From: Hydractinia symbiolongicarpus
Taxonomy: Eukaryota > Cnidaria > Hydrozoa > Anthoathecata > Hydractiniidae
Direction: 5' to 3'
Assembly (NCBI RefSeq): GCF_029227915.1
Contig: NC_079887.1
Location: 12,152,001-12,216,000, forward strand
DNA: 64,000 nt
Shown here: positions 53,730-63,069 of the stretch, one piece after another
How the letters are laid out: each line of letters starts with the position of its first letter
Position numbering within the stretch: position 1 is the stretch's first letter
Made by a program: the position numbers and the translations under genes
The notes under the pieces: generated by a model
What the model saw: only the letters and a program-made list of their open reading frames with translations
What the model was told of the DNA's origin: nothing
The model's database searches: none

Positions 53730-54368
53730 AAGAGTTGAACGTGTAACCAATGAGCTAATAAGGTATAGAAGGAAGGTACGTTTACAGATTTACGCAGCAT
53801 TTTGGGAGATTTTGACTCACACGATAAAATATTGACGCCGGCAGCAGATCGCTTTCCACCCCAGGCATGTGATTTGGTGATGGTTCTACAGGTTAATAGA
53901 ATAAAGTACGCTGGCAGAAGCGGCCTGAGGGCCACCCCACTGGGTATTTGTATTCCAGAAGATCAAGGTCACGGGTTTGAAGGTGATTTTGTAAGTCTCA
54001 CGACTTACAAAGAAATGAGCGTTGAACAACCACAAGAAGTAACAGTCTTCACAAAGCCAGCAAAGCACCCAGGGAGAGTCGCGTGGGGTCACAAGTTGGC
54101 GGCACTGAAGAAGGAAAAGAAACTGAAGAAACAAGAGGGTGCTGTAGAATCTACAGTCAAAACCTCTTCTGGAGGCACTTCTATACAGTCAGGCAGTGTA
54201 TACATTGGTGTAGGCCTTGTCATACTTGCGTGCGTGGCTGTTGGTGTCTACTACCTTACGCGTAAGCAGCCCGCAGCGGATCAACAGCCTGCTGAAACAC
54301 GTGCACCGGAGCAGCCTCAGCGAGAGCCTACAACCCAGTCCGATACCGACTTTTTTCACATGCAATAA
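53689..54368 (+). pseudogene. Polinton protein with N-myristoylation-type start and C-terminal membrane segment, frameshifted
   Basis: The frame starts at ATG 53689 with MGNSLSK, a classic N-myristoylation sequence, and continues for about 25 codons. The conserved-looking reading then moves into another frame (open to 54368), so a frameshift lies near 53765-53800. The second part has a basic Lys-rich region and one transmembrane helix (YIGVGLVILACVAVGVYYL). A proline/glutamine-rich tail follows. A lipid-modified, membrane-anchored virion or assembly protein is plausible. The function is not known to me. Confidence 0.6.
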
Positions 54369-54379
54369 ACTATAATATA

Positions 54380-54597
54380 AATAAGCAGCAAAGAGTACCA
54401 GAAAGAAGTCGTCGATTCCCTGTGGGAATCTGTCAGACTGGTATCATATACTATCATCTTGGCACTAGGTGCGAAAAAGGCGCTGGGAGTTTCTAGACCA
54501 GGGGCCAAGATGGATATGGAGGACGGGTTAAAGCTCGCTGGATATATGACAGGAGCGATATTATTCGATTATTACGCGATAAAACAAGGTTGGTAAA
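54380..54597 (+). CDS. Small Polinton membrane protein, start codon not seen
   Basis: About 70 residues in one frame, from an ISSKEYQKEV-like start to TAA at 54595-54597. Two hydrophobic stretches (VSYTIILALGA and LAGYMTGAILFDYY) are separated by a short charged turn, as in a small two-helix membrane protein. No ATG lies at the start of the frame (ATA is in its place), so the start may have mutated. It fills the gap between the anchored protein and the ATPase. Confidence 0.45.
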
Positions 54598-54666
54598 AGC
54601 GTTCCATGGTGCCTCCTGAGTAAGTACCCCACAAGGTTCTATCTGTCTATGGCAGACAGAATAATC

Positions 54667-55292
54667 ATGACTCTGGATATTTTCAAGGAGCCGCATACAG
54701 CAATCTTCACCGGGCCTACCTCGTGTGGCAAGACCCAGCGTGTACTCGACCTCCTGGAGAACGAGTAAAAGCACCATTTATTCAACGTTGTCATCCTCTG
54801 CCCCACCATCCGCTGGAAAAAGACCTACCTCGATAGAGCATCGCTTTGGAAGGATGACTATGCGTTCCTGATAGAGCCGGGCGATCACCTCTTTTACTGG
54901 ATCAAGCAACTATCGAAGCTGTTCGCGGGTAAAGAGACTCTGTTCATCGTCGACGATCTTATAGCGGACGAGAGCCTCGACAAGAAGCGTCAACCTCTGC
55001 TCGAGCTGACCATCAGTGGGAGACATCAAAAGCATAGCTTATGGTTGTTAACGCAGTCATACACGGCTTTGCCTAAAAATCTCCGTCGGCAGAAGAAGCA
55101 GCTGTTCATATGGTACCCCACAAGCGCAGCGATATGAAGCTGGTGGATGAAGAGACGAACATGATCTCGGATTGGGAGTCGAATCAAGGCTCAACTCAAA
55201 ATGTCCGAGCACGCCTGCTCGTACATTAGGTTGAATCACCCTTGGACCTGGAAAATTTTGAAGTGACGCGGACATCGATTGGATTGCTTTAA
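54667..55292 (+). pseudogene. Polinton A32/FtsK-like DNA packaging ATPase, interrupted
   Basis: Genome-packaging ATPase of the FtsK/HerA superfamily, which drives DNA into the capsid. Walker A is GPTSCGKT just after the start and Walker B is ETLFIVDDLI about 70 residues later. The sensor-like LTQSYTALPKNLRRQ follows. The ATG at 54667 fits the family start shortly before Walker A. An in-frame TAA at 54766 sits about 30 residues in, a frameshift lies near 55125, and TAG at 55227 interrupts the C-terminal part before the final TAA at 55290. The ATP-binding motifs themselves are intact. Confidence 0.85.
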
Positions 55293-55348
55293 TCGCCTGT
55301 GTCTCGTCGCTGGCTCTTGCCATGATCCACTATATGATGAAATATTAA
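55265..55348 (+). CDS. Possible very small membrane protein overlapping the ATPase end
   Basis: A 27-residue reading frame, nearly all one transmembrane helix (DWIALIACVSSLALAMIHYMM) with KY at the end, overlaps the last codons of the ATPase in another frame. The start codon is not clear. Tiny hydrophobic proteins are common in such elements, but chance cannot be excluded. Confidence 0.3.
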   Translation, partial: DADIDWIALIACVSSLALAMIHYMMKY

Positions 55349-55620
55349 AACCCGGGTTCTGTCCACATCCAACTGGTTGGAATTACTCTAAAAAGTACAA
55401 GATAAAAAATACCGTTGAGTCCAATATAAATCGTCTTTTTAGAGCCCTTCCAGCCCGTTTTCAAAACACCCGCCAGAAGCTCGGAAATAACAAAGGCAAT
55501 CCTAACGATATCTTCATCTCCCTCAAAGGACTCAAGTGGATGGAAAGTAATACAAGGGACCCTGATATTCTAGGTAGACTGCGGGCACTTATAGACGTAT
55601 ATAGCACGACGTCTCATTAG
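55279..55620 (+). CDS. Polinton protein of unknown function, about 90-113 residues
   Basis: Open frame ending at TAG 55618. The first part overlaps the ATPase end and has no ATG, so the real start is probably near 55330-55350. The C-terminal part is basic and helical (INRLFRALPARFQNTRQKLG) and then mixed. I do not recognise a family. It lies between the packaging ATPase and the Bro-N gene in the same direction. Confidence 0.5.
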   Translation: MDCFNRLCLVAGSCHDPLYDEILKPGFCPHPTGWNYSKKYKIKNTVESNINRLFRALPARFQNTRQKLGNNKGNPNDIFISLKGLKWMESNTRDPDILGRLRALIDVYSTTSH

Positions 55621-55737
55621 ACGGTTCCTGGGGTAAGGTAAGTATTAAGGTGAACCTGTGGCTCACCTTAGCTGTCAGCAAAAATTACGAGCCCCGTCCT
55701 TGCGGACATGATCCCCGGATCAAAAAAACAAGTAGAT

Positions 55738-56567
55738 ATGTCTCTTGTGTTTGATTTTTTAAAGGAAAACAAGTCCGATCCTTCACCGTAAAGGGTAAAG
55801 GGCAATGCCTAGTGGCCCGTGATGTTGTTAGAGCCCTTGGGTATATGGATAATGAAAATGGGAAGAGGGTGTTTCGAACCCATGTCCCCAGCAGGTGTAT
55901 AATACGATATAAGGACGTTATGGAAGAGGATGTTAAAGAGAACGCTGAGCGTCCCCTTCATCCGGACACGGTTTTACTGACAGAAGCGGGCCTTTATTGT
56001 ATCCTCTTGAGGTGTCATAAACCTGAAGCAGAATCATTTTTTAGGTGGGTTGTAGAGGAGGCTATGCCCAGAGAAATTCTAAGGCTCGCCGCGACCATTG
56101 AGGAAAATGACGTGGTCATCGAAGAAAGATATATGGCCCTGGCACTGCTTAATGATGATCTCGAGGACAGGGATAGACAGCTTGTGGTGTTGAATGACGA
56201 TCTTGAGGAAAAGGATAGACAGCTCGAGGCACAGTGCCAAGAAAATGGGAGACTTCGTGAAAGGTATGTGCCACATGCTAAAGATCCCCGAAAAGACAAT
56301 GTGATCATGATTTATCATAAACATACGACTCCTGATGAGGATGAGTTTCACCACCTCTCATATTACCGCGCACGCGTACAAAGACGTGCTTTACCCACCA
56401 AAAGAAGATGGTTCAAAGATCAATACCCCAAGTCTGAAGAGATCGTCTTTATCGATAATGCCAATAGTATTCACGCATTCAATAGATTTGCAGAAGAGGG
56501 GCACGTGCAACGACACATATGCCACTTCAAGCTGTTCGAACAGCTGTTTGACATTGATATCAAGTAA
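55738..56567 (+). pseudogene. Bro-N domain protein with coiled-coil repeats, one frameshift
   Basis: Bro-N proteins are DNA-binding regulators found in large DNA viruses and phages. ATG 55738 begins MSLVFDFLKENK, the usual Bro start. A one-base frameshift lies near 55785. The main frame then gives LVARDVVRALGYMD and LLTEAGLYCILLRCHKPEAESFFRWV, the core Bro-N motifs. Residues after about 120 form two near-identical copies of an LNDDLEDRDRQL-type coil. The C-terminal 90 residues contain a YYRARVQ and VFIDNANSIHAFNRF region, as in the C-terminal domain often paired with Bro-N. A Bro gene is not among the core genes of Polintons. Confidence 0.75.
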
Positions 56568-56577
56568 GCGCGCAGAT

Positions 56578-56847
56578 ATCTTTTTTATAAGCTATCAAAG
56601 CCACAAAAACTATGTCTATAAGTATCAACTGAGCAAGTTCCGCAGCGGTGAACTTGATGAAATGGCCATCTGGCTCGAGAAATTTACGACTCTTTAACAT
56701 GTGCCTGACAAGTATAAAATGCGTATAGGTGACGCTATTACCGATCTCCAAGAGGTACTTAGATCCAAGTACCTACACCCAAGGTGTGGACTCCAGAGTC
56801 CACACCCAACCAAACACGGCGTTACTCACGAGCCACGTGGTCAAAAT
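56578..56847 (+). pseudogene. Fragment of an unknown Polinton gene with internal stop
   Basis: Directly after the Bro stop, a frame reads ISYQSHKNYVYKYQLS, then GELDEMAIWLEKFTTL. After a TAA at 56695 it continues as a charged helical sequence (RIGDAITDLQEVLRSKYL). No start codon is in place. Part of it is repeated at 56871-56963. I do not recognise the family. Confidence 0.35.
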
Positions 56848-56963
56848 TGATAAGTGTCGGTGGCACCGACACTTATCAACTGAGCGGTTCACCCGCTGCG
56901 AGTGAACCGGTAAAATGGCCATCTGGCTCGAGAAATTTACCACTCTTGAACATGCTCCGGAGG
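56613..56963 (+). repeat. Partial direct duplication (56613-56705 and 56871-56963)
   Basis: Both segments read tatcaactgagc, then a variable gap, then aaatggccatctggctcgag and aaatttac.actctt.aacatg. The second copy overlaps the end of the integrase frame. The region between the copies carries the hairpin cluster. Confidence 0.7.
56755..56909. terminator. Cluster of four DNA hairpins between convergent gene blocks
   Basis: Four inverted repeats within 155 bp: gtactt/aagtac (56755-56772); ggtgtggactc/gagtccacacc with a 2-nt loop (56783-56806); ttgataagtgtcggtg/caccgacacttatcaa with a 1-nt spacer (56847-56879); cggttcac/gtgaaccg with a 9-nt loop (56885-56909). They sit exactly where the plus-strand late block meets the minus-strand integrase. 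A two-way transcription stop is the simplest reading. A replication or recombination site is the alternative. Confidence 0.55.
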
Positions 56964-57933
56964 TACTTCAACATTCTCTGGTATTAGCATCAACTCCTCC
57001 GACACAAAACTTCGATCAGGTCCATCTGCCAAATAGTACAGGAGACGGGTACCTGTCACAATACGGTCGAGTCTATACGTCTTTTTGCTCCACCAAGCGT
57101 CTGTTGCACGTCTTTTAGCATGACCATGCTACTCTCCAGGCCGCAGCAAATACAAGTATAGACCGTCATCGGCTAACGGTTTCTCATCATGCCTTTTCTC
57201 ACCTTGCGGCACCTCCTCGAGCTTGATCACTTTCGAAGGTTTCATACCAATCATAGCGGTTTTGATGTTGTTCAAACTTTTCACGATAGTGTTTAACCCA
57301 AGTGGTACTAGTTTCGTCAGAGGCAAGCTCTTGCGCATCTTGAGGTTTGAAGAGTCTCTCCGCCAGCACCTTGTTATACGATTCGACAAACGCCGTGAAA
57401 GTGTGGTGGTATTTGATCGTTGCACGCTTTATCTCGACCCCTTTGCTCTTTAGAAGCTTGCTTACGGCAGACTTGAACTCTGAACCGTTGTCGCATTGGA
57501 ATATACTCGGATAACGCAGAGTTCCCGCTTTTTAAATGTCCTTGAGCATATCCGCAACCTCACTAGCCTTTTTCGTACGCAAAGGCCTCGCTATGTTATA
57601 CCTCGAAGCCACATCAATGCACGTGAGTATATATTTATACGTGTTGCTATACACTTTATTGTGGGGCATATAGAGCACGTCAAATTGGTGCATTTCATTG
57701 GGCTTTGTAATTGTGAAATGTGGGTAGTTAATGCGCTTCGGCCCTCGAATATGCCTGATCCAGAGCAGTTGGCGAGAAAGCCAGTGAATAACTCTCTTTT
57801 TAGAAAGGCCAGAGTGTGCAGCGAGTAATTTGATCGCTTTTCGACCGGTCCTGAGATGTTCTGGAGAGTAGTAGATACTGCTTAGTTTTTCCTCCTCTTC
57901 AGGGGTAACGATATGTGCTGTTGCTTTCGACAT
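56937..57933 (-). pseudogene. Polinton retroviral-type integrase (rve), interrupted
   Basis: DDE integrase that would insert the element. The likely start is the ATG at 57933 (MSKATAHIVTPEEEEKL). An N-terminal helical domain follows (LLAAHSGLSKKRVIHWL). The catalytic core shows the three acidic residues: QFDVLYMP, FQCDNGSEFKS and FVESYNK. The C-terminal part contains IGMKPSKVIK and a strand-rich tail (YRLDRIVTGTRLLYYL) of chromodomain-like type. A stop lies near 57532, a frameshift lies near 57300, and another stop follows the PGE motif near 57129. The DDE triad is intact across the pieces. It converges on the Bro gene and is followed upstream by the 58024 gene on the same strand. Confidence 0.85.
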
Positions 57934-58023
57934 TTTTATTACAAATCGAAAACGTTCTGCGTTGCATCTAGGCCCACTTATACGCTGCAAACCGAGGAAG
58001 TGCGAAAGATCCAAGAATGAACG

Positions 58024-58365
58024 TCAACTCACCGTCTTGTTGCTGCTTAATGGGGTATAAAAGTCGGATAACTTCGGGGCCTTCTCGATCGTCGCGATGT
58101 AATAGTCCCGCATCCCCTCATCAAACTCCTTCAGACTCTTCCCCGCAGCACGCTGTTCTTCCCGTCTCTTGTTATATGCATCGATCTTCGCTTGCCTCTC
58201 ACGTACCCACTTTGCTTGAGCTTCTTGTAATTGTTCGATCGCTTTATTGTGTCTCTTGCGCTCCTTTTCACCATGCCTCGAGAGCTTGGAGAATAGGAAG
58301 TTACTTCCTGAAAATGCCAACGCGTTAATCTCCGCGCCCGCTACGAGTACACCAATAGTTGCCAT
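58024..58365 (-). CDS. Polinton small protein: hydrophobic N-terminus plus basic coiled coil
   Basis: Intact, 113 residues, ATG at 58365. The first about 28 residues are non-polar (GVLVAGAEINALAFSG..NFLF), like a membrane or capsid-inserting helix. Residues about 32-75 form a highly charged Lys/Arg/Glu/Gln helix. It lies just downstream of the capsid gene on the same strand, and its start overlaps the last capsid codons. A minor virion or scaffold protein is plausible. I do not recognise the family. Confidence 0.65.
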   Translation of the reverse strand: MATIGVLVAGAEINALAFSGSNFLFSKLSRHGEKERKRHNKAIEQLQEAQAKWVRERQAKIDAYNKRREEQRAAGKSLKEFDEGMRDYYIATIEKAPKLSDFYTPLSSNKTVS

Positions 58366-59639
58366 TGTTTATTATAATATTCCACAGAGTGTAAGCGCCC
58401 ATCCAAGATGTTCAACTGCGCATCTTGGAGCAAGTACACATAGCAGCGGATATCCCCGCTTGTATCGTCATCTTTCTTGGTATCTTTCTTGGTTATGTGG
58501 AGAGTGATGCCATCGCTAAGCTTTGCAAGGGTCTGCCAGAACCATGGATACTGTGATCTGGACTACTGCGGAAATCAATGTACAGGGCGTAGCGCTTCGT
58601 GAAGAACTGACCATTGGTCACTTTGCTATCGTGGGATCCGAAGAGTTCAACGATTTGCTCGAGATGATCTTTGGTGAGCATAGCATGCGAGTAGAGTTCA
58701 TTCAACTCACCTTCCACCGTGATCGCGATTTTCTCTATCTTTGGGTTGTAGAAGACCTCATTGACTTCGCTGTACGCCTTCACTTTTTCTACGAATAATA
58801 GTAAAACGCCTTTCAGAGACTTCGCTGGAGTATCGATCTGGAGGTTGTAGGAGGTATCAGCTTTCTTCATTGTTATAACCTTGCTGCGGAGTACACGCTC
58901 ATAGGGCAGGGCGAGTCTCGAGTATCGAGACATCATAGCACTCGCGAGATCTTCGTTTGTCACTTTATCGAATTCGAACGCGATGTTGGTGATCTTGTGA
59001 CCAGCATCAACTGGTTTAGCTTCGGTATACCCTGATTTTGGTGTACCAGCATCTTTGATGACTTGATCATACGGAGCGAAGTGCAGTACAAACTGTAACC
59101 TATCATATAAGCTCGCTTGATAGAATGGTAGATCCCTCGTCAACTCGAACATTTTGCCGATGGGGATGCAAAAGGTGTTCCCATACGCTGCCACAATCGC
59201 ATCTTCCTCATTGTTGCTTGCATGGTTACTAGCTTTTACTTGAAGAGCCCTGATGGTACCATCATTGGGGTTAATGCCCTCTAGAATTAGATTGTTCTCA
59301 CGTTCAAACTTTGGGAGCCACCGCGAACACATTGAAATCGCTGATGTTTTGCACTTCGTGACCGTTCAGGCTGATGCGAAGGTTTTGAACAAGGGCCTTG
59401 CCAATGTTGCTGACGATGGTGCGTTTGGTGTTGGTATCAGTAAGCTCCAGGTCGAATAGGAGCTTGAGGGAGCTGGGGAAAATTACATCATCTTTACCCA
59501 AATTGGCTACGTCCGCGTACAAATCTTCGTTTTGGTTGATCGTGCTAGGATTGTGTGAGACCTGGACACGCTGTTTCTTGCCTTTCCTGGCAAGCATTGT
59601 CTTTAATTCCTTATGCAGATCTAGCTTAGTTCCGTACAT
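58341..59639 (-). pseudogene. Polinton major capsid protein (double jelly-roll type), frameshifted
   Basis: The major capsid protein builds the icosahedral shell. ATG 59639 opens a 111-residue frame (DLELTDTNTKRTIVSNIGKALV, first beta-strands). A frameshift near 59320-59330 moves the reading into a 270-residue frame with SLYDRLQFVLHFAPYDQV, a long strand-rich region and the C-terminal family motif YALYIDFRSSPDHSIHGSG. A second shift right after that motif passes the true C-terminus to a third frame (GITLHITKK, VYLLQDAQLNI) ending near 58341. Capsid assignment rests on the C-terminal motif and on gene order. The length, about 430 residues, is within the range of the family. Confidence 0.75.
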
Positions 59640-59668
59640 TTATTAGTAGCGCTATGAGAGTGGAATAA

Positions 59669-60948
59669 ATGACAGATAATCCAGGATTTGATGAAGATTT
59701 CACGGCGGAGGAAGACCTTGACCGTGGGAGAGAGGAGGTACCTTTCAGTAGATCCGAGGATATTCCTGTGTCCACCCCAACACCAGAAGAGCAGGGTCAA
59801 TCGTCTAGCGGAGATATCACGATCTACGCAAGGGGAGAGTTGCTCAAATCGAAGGTAGACGATCTTTATGAACTCCTAAGTAAGGAGCTACGGCAGCCAA
59901 TCGCGAAAATGTACGACAAATTTAAAGCACGAGGAAACCAGCTCCTTTTCGATGGTGTGGAGCTTACGAAGGGGGAGAGAGAATTGAGAGCAGTTGCCGA
60001 GATACAGAGGAGGTTGGGCGCGAAACGCCTACAGGCTATGGGCCTTACCGACTATAGCACCCCACACAAGGGCAGTAAGACGATAGTTCAGAGGCTCCTT
60101 AACGAATTCGATAATGTCAATGAAAAGGGTGATGACATCGAAATGATGCCGCTACTCGAGAACGTGCTCGATGACACGGAGAGCCTGATTGAAGATACTT
60201 CCTTTGGCGGTGATATCACAGAGCGTGAAAGAAGAGGGTTAAACCGCGAGCTTCAAACGTTACGTTGTAACCTCTAGCACTTGAAGGGCAAGATGGTTTT
60301 TCATGACAGTGAGATCGACAAAGCAGAAGCCAAGGTGAAGAGGCTCGAGAGCAAGAAGGCCACACCTGGAGCATCCGAGGAACAGCTAGCTATCTAGGAC
60401 GGGAATATTGCCAAGGCCAAGGAAGACCTGGAACGACTACGGGATCAAAAAGAGGCTACGGCAAAAGCGCACGGTTTACTATCATCCGACACTCAGAGCC
60501 AGCTGCTGCACATCATGGAGACTCTGATGAAGATCGCAGGGGATGGTAAAACTTTGGCTGAAAAACTCAGGATCCTGTTCGAAGAGAATTACTATAGCCA
60601 GTATCGTCTCCGCTTTTGGTCTCCTGATTTCAACCATCGTGCTCGCTGTTACTGGAGGAAGAACAGATGCCGTAGCGGGAAGTACAGGGGGAGGTGCTGG
60701 AGCAGGAGTTTTGTAAGGAGTTTTGTAAGGAGTTTGAAAGACTCGGGAGATTCCTGAAATACTTAGCAGGCAAGGCAGGTGAAGCTCTTCCTGGAATCAT
60801 TGGCAGCGTGGTGTCGTTCTTTTTTAGAGTTGCAGCGAGAGTTGTCGAGTTCGCGGCAAAGCATTTATACATGGCCATGGCTGCTGCTGTGGGTATTGTT
60901 GTTGCGTATGTGTGTAACAGGAGGAGTAAGGGTGGAAAGATATCGTAG
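59669..60948 (+). pseudogene. Polinton long structural-type protein: acidic N-terminus, coiled coil, Gly-rich hinge, C-terminal membrane helices; interrupted
   Basis: ATG 59669, divergent from the capsid gene and 30 bp from it. The first 200 residues are acidic, then helical (ELLKSKVDDLYELLSKEL). TAG at 60275, TAG near 60396 and a frameshift near 60580 interrupt it. Between the stops is a coiled coil (KAEAKVKRLESKKA, AKAKEDLERLRDQKEA). After the shift there is a hydrophobic helix (IASIVSAFGLLISTIVLAV) and a Gly/Ala-rich hinge (GSTGGGAGAG). A third frame to 60948 follows with GKAGEALPGIIGSVVSFFF and MAMAAAVGIVVAYVC. A 12-bp direct duplication (gagttttgtaag) near 60710 adds another stop. The layout suggests a membrane-active or spike-like virion protein; the function is unknown. 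Confidence 0.6.
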
Positions 60949-60979
60949 AAAGTCTATTATGTTGATCAACACATTAGAC

Positions 60980-61946
60980 CTATTTCTTCATCCAGATGAG
61001 AGCAAGGATTATCCCTACTCCCAACGTGATAACGGTAGCCTTGGTGTCATAGTGCTGAGTTGCATCAACTCTCGGCGTAGTATGCGACTCCGATTGGGGG
61101 AGGGTGGCACCCTCCGCTTTAATTTCTTCCCTTGGTGCTTGATGTTTGGAACTCTGTGGTCTGGCAGCGTTAATCTGCGGGCTAACACCAATAGTGAAAT
61201 AGTCCTTACTGATTAAGATCTTGTTCGTAGAATTAGCGATCTTACCTATCCTCAGCCCCATATCACTCGGAATCATATACACTCCATGAGCAACACTATA
61301 ATCGACCTTGCTACGTGCATACCTGAGTACATTCTCAAACTCATCGATCTCCGTACCTGTGTTGGTAGGCCTTTTGATGACATCCTCGAATCTTGTTAAG
61401 TATAGACGATGGACATCGATTGCACTCTCTTCACTCCCGATTATACCAGATCGCGCATTAGCCTGACTTTGGAGTATCAAGTACGCATAAAACCTCACGC
61501 TTTGCGACAGGCGTTCAACACCGATACGAGTGAGACCCTGAGATGTTTCGATTACCCAACGACTCATGGATCCACCGTCAAAATAGCTGGGGCCTGCACC
61601 TGGATAGTCCTTACATTTCGCTTGCCAGGAGCTAAAAATGGTCTTTTTTTTCCACTCTTGTTCACTACCAGATACACCAAAATCACGAGTCAAAGCATGG
61701 AGCTTTTGGTTGCTGAAAGGGTTGTTCAAGACTCTAAACCCTTTGGCACCTGGCAAGGGGATCTCAAGCTCTGCAAAGGATCTTGCGGATCTGAAAATAC
61801 ACATGGAACCTATACACAGCACGTGCAAGAGGCAAGGGGGAGTTTAGATGCTGCATGGAATTGCCACATGCGGATGTCGCACAGTAGACCGCAAAGTTCA
61901 ACTGTGTTGACCACAAATTGAAATGGTGGGCCCTCCACTCCTGCAC
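60980..61946 (-). pseudogene. Polinton conserved protein, possible minor capsid component, C-terminal membrane anchor; frameshifted
   Basis: The N-terminal part reads in one frame (HHFNLWSTQLNFAVYCATSA) to about 61790. It continues in a second frame (LEIPLPGAKGF, DGGSMSRWVIETSQGLTRIG, DEFENVLRYARSKVDYSV, YMIPSDMGLRIG) to the stop at 60980. The last residues are a single transmembrane helix (VITLGVGIILALIWMKK). The frame opens at GTG; no ATG is in place. The size (about 320 residues) and a position close to the capsid gene fit a minor capsid or vertex protein, but this is inference from context. The frameshift lies near 61785. Confidence 0.6.
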
Positions 61947-62093
61947 TGGAGGGTTAGAATGAAATACATACTCGACGAAGATATCACGGAATTTTAACTT
62001 AAACTAGGACCCCTTCGCATCTATCACGGTGGTGATTCATCGACAACTGCAGGAGCTCTTGGGTCTACCCTAAGATCCCAGTAAAAAATACTA

Positions 62094-62393
62094 ATGAAGG
62101 GTGACTACGATTCATTCTATAGGACTGATGTATACCAGCGGCTGAGACTTGTTTGCGTTCAGTTAGATGAAGATAACTGCCTGCTAGATGGTAAAAAATC
62201 CAAGATACTGGCTATGCTCCCCACCAAGGAGCTAACCGTATGGGGAGACATGCTTACGTGGAGTTTTGACACTACTATATACCTTCCCCTGAAAGGCTCC
62301 ACCGATCGTCTCGAGTTCATGTTGACGGATGAGCATCACCATGATAAGAATGTTTCGTTCGTGGGAATTACTATGCACTTACTGATAGAATAA
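62094..62393 (+). CDS. Polinton small beta-rich protein, unknown
   Basis: Intact 99-residue frame from ATG 62094 to TAA 62393. The sequence is strand-rich (YQRLRLVCVQLDED, WSFDTTIYLPL, RLEFMLTDEHHHDKNVSFVG), which could form a small beta-sandwich. It is followed without spacing by the next ATG (TAAATG), which implies co-translation or co-transcription. The roughly 140 bp before it contain only short broken frames. Confidence 0.55.
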   Translation: MKGDYDSFYRTDVYQRLRLVCVQLDEDNCLLDGKKSKILAMLPTKELTVWGDMLTWSFDTTIYLPLKGSTDRLEFMLTDEHHHDKNVSFVGITMHLLIE

Positions 62394-62995
62394 ATGACAG
62401 ATTTTGCTAAGCTTTACCCGAGCTTACCGAGTGCAACCCCCGGAGGGTATGGAGGAGGACACGTCACAAAAATACAGACTGAGGTAGATCGAAGAAGTGG
62501 AACAATATTTGCGAGATGAGATTAAAGAGCGTGACAAGCTCGCTGAAAAGTTCAAAATGCATGGTACGTGGGTTAGGATCTGTGATCATGGCCTTATAGC
62601 GGTAAGTGTGATAACTTCCGGCGTTGGCATTGGTAGCATGCTATCTGGGATCGGTGTACCACTGGCCGTGACTATGGGTGGGATCACTATCTCCGTAGGG
62701 TGTCAAGAGTAAGAAGAGTAAGAAGCATGAGAGCATCAGACTACTAGCAGATACCAAGCTCAACTCTATCGTTGACTTGATCTCGAAAGCCAAGGAGAAT
62801 GAACGCGTTGACGACCACGAGTTCAGCTTAATTATGCAGGAAAAACAAAATTATATGGTGCTGAAGGAGCAGATTAGACAGTGTGTCAAGAAGATCATGG
62901 ACTCGATCAATGAACGGGAACGACAGCAGCTGATCGCGTAAGGGCGTGAACTGTTGAAAAAACTTCAATCTGCACAGTATGTCAGCGGTACTTAA
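62394..62995 (+). pseudogene. Polinton membrane/coiled-coil protein, interrupted
   Basis: ATG 62394 directly follows the previous stop. The N-terminus is Gly/Pro-rich (PSATPGGYGGGHV). A frame change near 62490 leads into a coil (YLRDEIKERDKLAEKFKMHG). Two hydrophobic stretches follow (LIAVSVITSGVGIGSMLSG and GVPLAVTMGGITISVG). A second shift near 62705 continues into a long charged helix (KLNSIVDLISKAKEN, NYMVLKEQIRQCVKKIMDSI). There is a stop at about 62939 before the final TAA at 62995. I do not recognise the family; the shape resembles a small membrane-penetration or spike-base protein. Confidence 0.5.
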
Positions 62996-63069
62996 AGGAG
63001 CCGCCAGCTTACTCATAATCTAGTGTGTTGTTCAACATACTAGACGATTTAGAGTATCTCTCCGGTATC

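Noticed and set aside
58017-59646. Several plus-strand frames of 68-103 residues
   Set aside because: Shadows of the minus-strand capsid and 58024 genes, whose readings contain family motifs.
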